Below, in pieces: positions 59,751 through 64,000 of a DNA stretch of 64,000 nt. The stretch lies in contig NZ_JAJUXH010000005.1 in assembly GCF_021390245.1 (NCBI RefSeq), positions 62,001 to 126,000 of the forward strand, in the 5' to 3' direction. A program made the position numbers and the translations under genes. This DNA comes from Dyadobacter sp. CY323. Its GTDB lineage: Bacteria > Bacteroidota > Bacteroidia > Cytophagales > Spirosomataceae. Position 1 is the stretch's first letter; each line of letters begins with the position of its first letter. Under the pieces are notes generated by a model. The model saw only the letters and a program-made list of their open reading frames with translations. It had not been told where the DNA came from and ran no database searches.

Positions 59751-62700
59751 TTAGAAGCCGATATTAATTCCGAACAATACTTTCTTACTGATGGGATATT
59801 TGATGCTGGAAGTCCCACCGGAAGGCCCAAGCACTACTTCGGGATCCATACCTGAAAATTTGGTAAACGTCACCAGGTTATCCGCGCTCACGAATACCCT
59901 CACATTCTCCGACTTGATCTTTCTTGCCAGATGATCCGGTAACTGGTAAGAAAAATTGATGTTTCTCAACCGGATGTAACTTCCGTCTTCCAGGTATCTC
60001 GATGAAGCCTGATTGGAATTTTTATTACCCCCGAAAACCGGTTTCGGATGCGTAGCAATGTCGCCGGGCTTCTCCCAGCGGTTCCATCCGTCGGCCAGGA
60101 CCATGCTGTTATAGGTGTAATAAGCACCGTCCGAGTCGAATAATGCCCGTGAATTGTGATAAACTTTATTCCCGCTCACGTAGTTGAAAAACGCGGATAA
60201 TGTAAATCCTTTATAACTCCAGGTATTGCTCATACCGCCGGTAAAATCCGGGGATGCGGAACCTACATTCTGCTGGGTTGCACTGGCGTAAGAATTCGTA
60301 GTAGTCCTGATCTCTTCGCCATTCGCACCTTTGGAAACTTGTTCCCATAATGGATCGCCCGTGGCCGGATCTACGCCCATCCATTTCCGCATGTTCCAGG
60401 TATACAGCTCCTCGCCTTCGCTGATGAGCAGGTTACCCGATCTGATATCTTTGCCCTGGTCGAGCGTGAGGACTTTGCTCCGGTTGAATGCGATATTAAA
60501 ATTAGTTTCCCAACGGAACTCGCCATCCAGGTTCACGCTGTTCAGGTTCAGCTCCAAACCTCTGTTCCTGATCGCACCCACATTCCGGATCACCGATCCA
60601 AAGCCGCTGGTGTAAGGCAATTCCACATTCAGCAGCAATCCGTCAGTCGTTTTATTATATGCATCAATATTCAGCATCAGTCTTTTGTAGAGGCTGATAT
60701 CCAATCCGAAGTTCAGGCTTTTTGCTTTTTCCCAGGTAAGGTCCGGGTTATCCATTTGGTAGGGAAATGCGCCCGAGTTGCCTGCGTATTGAGTCGCAAA
60801 ACTGTAAAGGCCAAACGATTGGTAATTTCCGATCTCTGCATTTCCGGTTACCCCGTAACTCGCGCGGAGTTTAAGCAGATCGAATGGTACAAAGTCCTTC
60901 ATGAAACCTTCATTACTCAACACCCACGAAGCGCCCAGTGTATAAAAATTTCCGGAACGGTTGTTAGACCCGAACCGTGACGAAGATTCATTGATATAAG
61001 ATCCAACCAGAAAATACCGGTTGTCGTAGTTGTAATCCAGCTGAACAAGACCTTTGATAAACGAGCTTTCATTGATACTTCCTGTCGCAGAAAGGATCCG
61101 TGAGGCAGTGTTCATCACGTGCAGGCCAGGCGCAAAACCTTCCCCGGTGACGCCATCGCTCTCAATTTTGTTCTTCTCTCCTTCTAAAACAGCTAAGGCA
61201 CTGATTTCGTGTTTGCCAAAATTCTTATCATAATGCAGGCGGTTGGAAGTGATCATGGAAAGGCTGCTCACGAATCCGTTGGTCAGACGCCCCAGCCCTT
61301 TTCCTGCTTTTGCGCGGATATCGTAGTACAATTCACTTTTGGAACTGGAAGTACTCACCCGGTTGTAAGACGAAAATGTAAGATTGGGAAGGATCGTATA
61401 ATCCAGGTTAAGGTCCCCATCGAGGCCGTATGCATTGGCCTGATTCAAATTGTACTGCGAGCCGTGCAAAAAGTTTTCCTGCTCTCTTCCGTACCAGCCG
61501 CCATCGGTTCCTTTGTTGACAAAACCGTCCGCATTGTAAGGATTATCCCACGGCATGTTGTTATAAGCGCCGTATAATGCACCATCCAGCCCAGCGCGGT
61601 CGGAACCCTGGTTGCTGAACCTTGCATTGACCTTGAAGTTCAGCTTCAACCGATCGTTGATTTTCTGGGTGATATTCGCTCTGACATTGTACCGTTTTGC
61701 ATCGTTATAATGCAGCGTTCCCTGCTCATTATAGTAATTTCCGGAGATGTAGAACTTGGTTTTTTCAGAACCTCCCGAAAGCGACAGCACGTAGTTTTGG
61801 GTAGTGCCTGTCCGGAATGCAAGGTCCTGCCAGTTGGTATTTTGGGATACTACACTGGCCGGGATCTCATTGTTAAAACGGTCTGTCGGGTAAAAGCTTT
61901 TTTCGTAATCATACAGCTGCTGCGAATTCATCACCTTGAAATTACCCGTGGTAACGTTGTTGAAACCGGCAGATGCATTAAAATCAATGCGCGTTTTTCC
62001 TGTTTTACCAGCTTTTGTCGTGATGATAATAACCCCGTTCGCGGCGCGGGAGCCATACAAACCAGTGGCGGCAGCGTCTTTCAAAATGGTTACCGATTCG
62101 ATGTCATTCGGATTTGCATTTCCACCGATAATCCCGTCCACGACCATCAGCGGCGCCGAACCGGCTGTAATGGAGCTCGAACCACGCACTACAATGCTGC
62201 TCGCGGCATTTGGGTCGCCGGAGGAATTGGAAACGATCACACCCGGTGCCTTTCCCTGCAGCAGACTGATCGGATTGTTGGAAGTGACGTCATTAAGCTG
62301 CTTGCCCGTCACGACGGAAACCGAGCTTGAAAGCTGGGATAATTGCTTGGAAGAATACCCAATCACCACTATCTCGTTCAACGCTTTGGTATCCGCTTTT
62401 AATGAAACATTGATCACCGTGGAATTCCCCACCGAAATTTCCTGGCTTTCATAACCTACAAAACTGAAAATCAGCACACTTTGGGCATCGGGAACTTCCA
62501 TGGCATACGATCCGTCCACGCCCGTATTGGAACCCTGGCTTGTCCCTTTCAAAACAATGTTCACGCCGGGTAGCGGTTCGCCTTTTTCATCGATAACCTT
62601 ACCCGATATACGCAGCACATTTTTAATGGGCACAACCGGTTTCACCGGGATCGGATTGGCTTTGAAATCAGTTGTCGTGATCACGATGCTGTTCTTCATG

Positions 62701-63032
62701 GTAACGTACGACAGACCATAAGGGTAGAGCAATTTTGAGAGTACTTCGCCCAGTTTCTGACGATTGGCTTTCAGCTCTACTTTCTTCGAATCCTGCGCAC
62801 TGCCCACAAATACGAATTTCACATCCGCAGTAGAGGAAAGTTTGTCCAGGGCTTCGCTGAGTGTAACGTTCCTGAGATGGATCGTCACCATTTTGTTGAG
62901 GTTCTGCGCATAAGATTTCTCTGCAAATGACACCGAGCAGATCGAGCAAATGAGTATGTAAAAAAAAGCGCTGTATTTCATTGTCATTAGAATATAATGA
63001 ACTACTTCACCCCTTGGGAGAGATTTTTTCAT
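59751..63032 (-). CDS. SusC/RagA-family TonB-dependent importer with STN domain (second)
   Basis: A 1093-residue importer. Domains: signal peptide (about 15-40), STN (VTIHLRNVTLSEALDKLSST, about 47-110), carboxypeptidase-regulatory (LRISGKVIDEKGEPLPGVNI), plug (ALNEIVVIGYSSKQLSQLSS, GVIVSNSSGDPNAASSIVVR) and barrel, with final strand VLFGINIGF. The STN domain indicates FecR control; the FecR gene lies 187 bp upstream and the sigma gene presumably beyond the window. SusD follows after 11 bp. Its specificity is not readable. It is shorter than the 44480 importer and clearly diverged from it. Confidence 0.92.
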   Translation of the reverse strand: MKKSLPRGEVVHYILMTMKYSAFFYILICSICSVSFAEKSYAQNLNKMVTIHLRNVTLSEALDKLSSTADVKFVFVGSAQDSKKVELKANRQKLGEVLSKLLYPYGLSYVTMKNSIVITTTDFKANPIPVKPVVPIKNVLRISGKVIDEKGEPLPGVNIVLKGTSQGSNTGVDGSYAMEVPDAQSVLIFSFVGYESQEISVGNSTVINVSLKADTKALNEIVVIGYSSKQLSQLSSSVSVVTGKQLNDVTSNNPISLLQGKAPGVIVSNSSGDPNAASSIVVRGSSSITAGSAPLMVVDGIIGGNANPNDIESVTILKDAAATGLYGSRAANGVIIITTKAGKTGKTRIDFNASAGFNNVTTGNFKVMNSQQLYDYEKSFYPTDRFNNEIPASVVSQNTNWQDLAFRTGTTQNYVLSLSGGSEKTKFYISGNYYNEQGTLHYNDAKRYNVRANITQKINDRLKLNFKVNARFSNQGSDRAGLDGALYGAYNNMPWDNPYNADGFVNKGTDGGWYGREQENFLHGSQYNLNQANAYGLDGDLNLDYTILPNLTFSSYNRVSTSSSKSELYYDIRAKAGKGLGRLTNGFVSSLSMITSNRLHYDKNFGKHEISALAVLEGEKNKIESDGVTGEGFAPGLHVMNTASRILSATGSINESSFIKGLVQLDYNYDNRYFLVGSYINESSSRFGSNNRSGNFYTLGASWVLSNEGFMKDFVPFDLLKLRASYGVTGNAEIGNYQSFGLYSFATQYAGNSGAFPYQMDNPDLTWEKAKSLNFGLDISLYKRLMLNIDAYNKTTDGLLLNVELPYTSGFGSVIRNVGAIRNRGLELNLNSVNLDGEFRWETNFNIAFNRSKVLTLDQGKDIRSGNLLISEGEELYTWNMRKWMGVDPATGDPLWEQVSKGANGEEIRTTTNSYASATQQNVGSASPDFTGGMSNTWSYKGFTLSAFFNYVSGNKVYHNSRALFDSDGAYYTYNSMVLADGWNRWEKPGDIATHPKPVFGGNKNSNQASSRYLEDGSYIRLRNINFSYQLPDHLARKIKSENVRVFVSADNLVTFTKFSGMDPEVVLGPSGGTSSIKYPISKKVLFGINIGF

Positions 63033-63134
63033 AATTTTGATAACATTAAAGTGATAGGAAATGTGTTTTTGTAGCGACCGTTAGAGTTCGAAGGCTGCGG
63101 TTCGCATACAAGCTTAAACTTTCATTTTACTGGC

Positions 63135-63156
63135 TCCCCGGGATCATTTCCGGGGA
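63135..63156. terminator. Hairpin between fecR and susC (second operon)
   Basis: CCCCGG and CCGGGG form a 6-7-bp stem around GATCATTT, with a T-rich GATTTTTG following on the plus strand only. The operon is read on the minus strand, so it may be a pause or processing hairpin. A hairpin in the same position is present in the first uptake operon. Confidence 0.4.
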
Positions 63157-63219
63157 TTTTTGCTGTCTCTGGGTTCTCTTCATAGGCTTGGGGTTTAGAT
63201 ATTTACTTACAACTTCGTT

Positions 63220-64000
63220 TTACTCTTCTACATCGTTCGTATTGGTACGGATATTTTTACAGCTCCCGTCCAGCTTATACTGTGCGTTTCCGAGCTTTAT
63301 AACCTCTCCTCCCAGCGAAACCGCCAGCATCTCCATTACATTTTCTATGGGTGTTTCCGCATCAAAATCCGCATGTACGTGACAATCGCTCGAACTGGTA
63401 TTGTAGGTAATTTCGACCGGGTAATTTCGTTCGAGTGTTTTGATCACATCCGAAAGGAGCAGATTCCTGAACTGTAATTTTCCGTTTTGCCAGGCAATCT
63501 GAGCCTCCGCATCGATATCCGCTTCTTTGTAAATATTTCCGTTCAGATACTTCACCTGCTGGTTCCGTACGATCTGAATGGCTGATTCTGACGTATTAAC
63601 CTGAACTTTCCCTGTCAATACCGTCACCGCAACGGCCGGATCGGCATCATATGCCTGGATATTAAAGCTGGTCCCGAGTACTTTCGTCTTTACCTGTCCG
63701 GATTCAACGGTAAACGGCCTCTGAACATCCCGGAAAACTTCGAAATAAGCTTCACCTTCCAGCCTTACTTCCCGGCTGGTTTTCTCAAACGAAGCAGGAT
63801 AGGTCAGTTTGCTTTTGGCATTCAGCCACACGACCGAGCCGTCTTCCAGTGTAACCTTTTTCCTCTCACCTATGCCGGTAACCTCCGTTTGCATTTTCAC
63901 CGACGAGCCGAATGCTGTGGTTTTGGAAATGGAGTTGTCCATTGAGCGGATAAAAAAGTAAACCGTTATCCCGCAACTTACCGCCAGCAAGATCCAGACC
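63220..64000 (-). CDS. FecR-family anti-sigma factor (partial, cut by window end)
   Basis: The C-terminal 260 codons of a FecR protein. A TM helix (VWILLAVSCGITVYFFIR) lies at the window edge, then the periplasmic FecR domain (VTLEDGSVVWLNAKSKLTYP) and the DUF4974 tail (LQFRNLLLSDVIKTLERNYP, VHADFDAETPIENVMEMLAV) that contacts the SusC STN domain. The cytoplasmic N-terminal part and the sigma gene lie beyond the window. It ends 187 bp before susC. A normal, intact-looking member so far as seen. Confidence 0.9.
   Translation of the reverse strand, partial: VWILLAVSCGITVYFFIRSMDNSISKTTAFGSSVKMQTEVTGIGERKKVTLEDGSVVWLNAKSKLTYPASFEKTSREVRLEGEAYFEVFRDVQRPFTVESGQVKTKVLGTSFNIQAYDADPAVAVTVLTGKVQVNTSESAIQIVRNQQVKYLNGNIYKEADIDAEAQIAWQNGKLQFRNLLLSDVIKTLERNYPVEITYNTSSSDCHVHADFDAETPIENVMEMLAVSLGGEVIKLGNAQYKLDGSCKNIRTNTNDVEE

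Noticed and set aside
61710-62330. Long frame (206 codons) on the plus strand
   Set aside because: Antisense shadow of the second SusC gene.

Overview
The window looks like chromosome of a Bacteroidota bacterium of the order Cytophagales, most likely a Dyadobacter-like member of the Spirosomaceae. The signs are a type IX secretion protein (PorV), two SusC/SusD outer-membrane uptake pairs with FecI/FecR-type control, many outer-membrane beta-barrels, FtsX-type permeases with the Cytophagales prefix domain, moderate GC, few Shine-Dalgarno sequences, and TAnnTTTG promoter boxes. No rRNA, tRNA, CRISPR array, transposase or integrase was found. The genus is an inference.

Region 1 (1-10.5 kb) holds single genes: porV, a zinc-less Fpg/Nei glycosylase, a VOC protein, a 2H phosphoesterase, an alpha/beta hydrolase, a broken Crp/Fnr gene, gamma-glutamyltransferase, a VOC-GNAT fusion, a LytTR response regulator and a membrane AraC regulator. 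Region 2 (10.6-31 kb) has three outer-membrane proteins, a serine hydrolase, a GH43 enzyme, two SDRs, a diheme cytochrome c, a long PAS/GAF histidine kinase with its receiver partner, and several decayed genes. A 43-bp direct repeat, identical to the 3' end of the GH43 gene, brackets a 1-kb cassette with a zeta-toxin-like kinase and a small overlapping partner gene.

Region 3 (31-50 kb) has a PadR/permease pair and then a large catabolic island. A sigma factor, FecR, SusC, SusD and a BNR-4 protein form one minus-strand unit that ends in a strong terminator. Downstream lies a second unit: a 3-hydroxyacyl-CoA dehydrogenase-family enzyme, a class III aminotransferase, a probably inactive dehydrogenase paralog, an M19 dipeptidase and a ceramidase-like hydrolase. 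A nearby AraC gene and this second unit share a 36-bp upstream element, so the AraC protein probably controls both.

Region 4 (50-52 kb) is rich in short hairpin repeats around an XRE regulator and a DUF6934 gene with an unlisted 50-residue partner. Region 5 (52-64 kb) is a second uptake operon, read on the minus strand: FecR (cut by the window end), SusC, SusD, a PVC-type heme protein, a 3-keto-glycoside hydrolase (DUF1080), a Gfo/Idh/MocA oxidoreductase and a third dehydrogenase paralog, ending in a terminator. Together these suggest import of an oxidised or 3-keto glycoside and its intracellular redox processing. The substrate of neither island can be read from the sequence.
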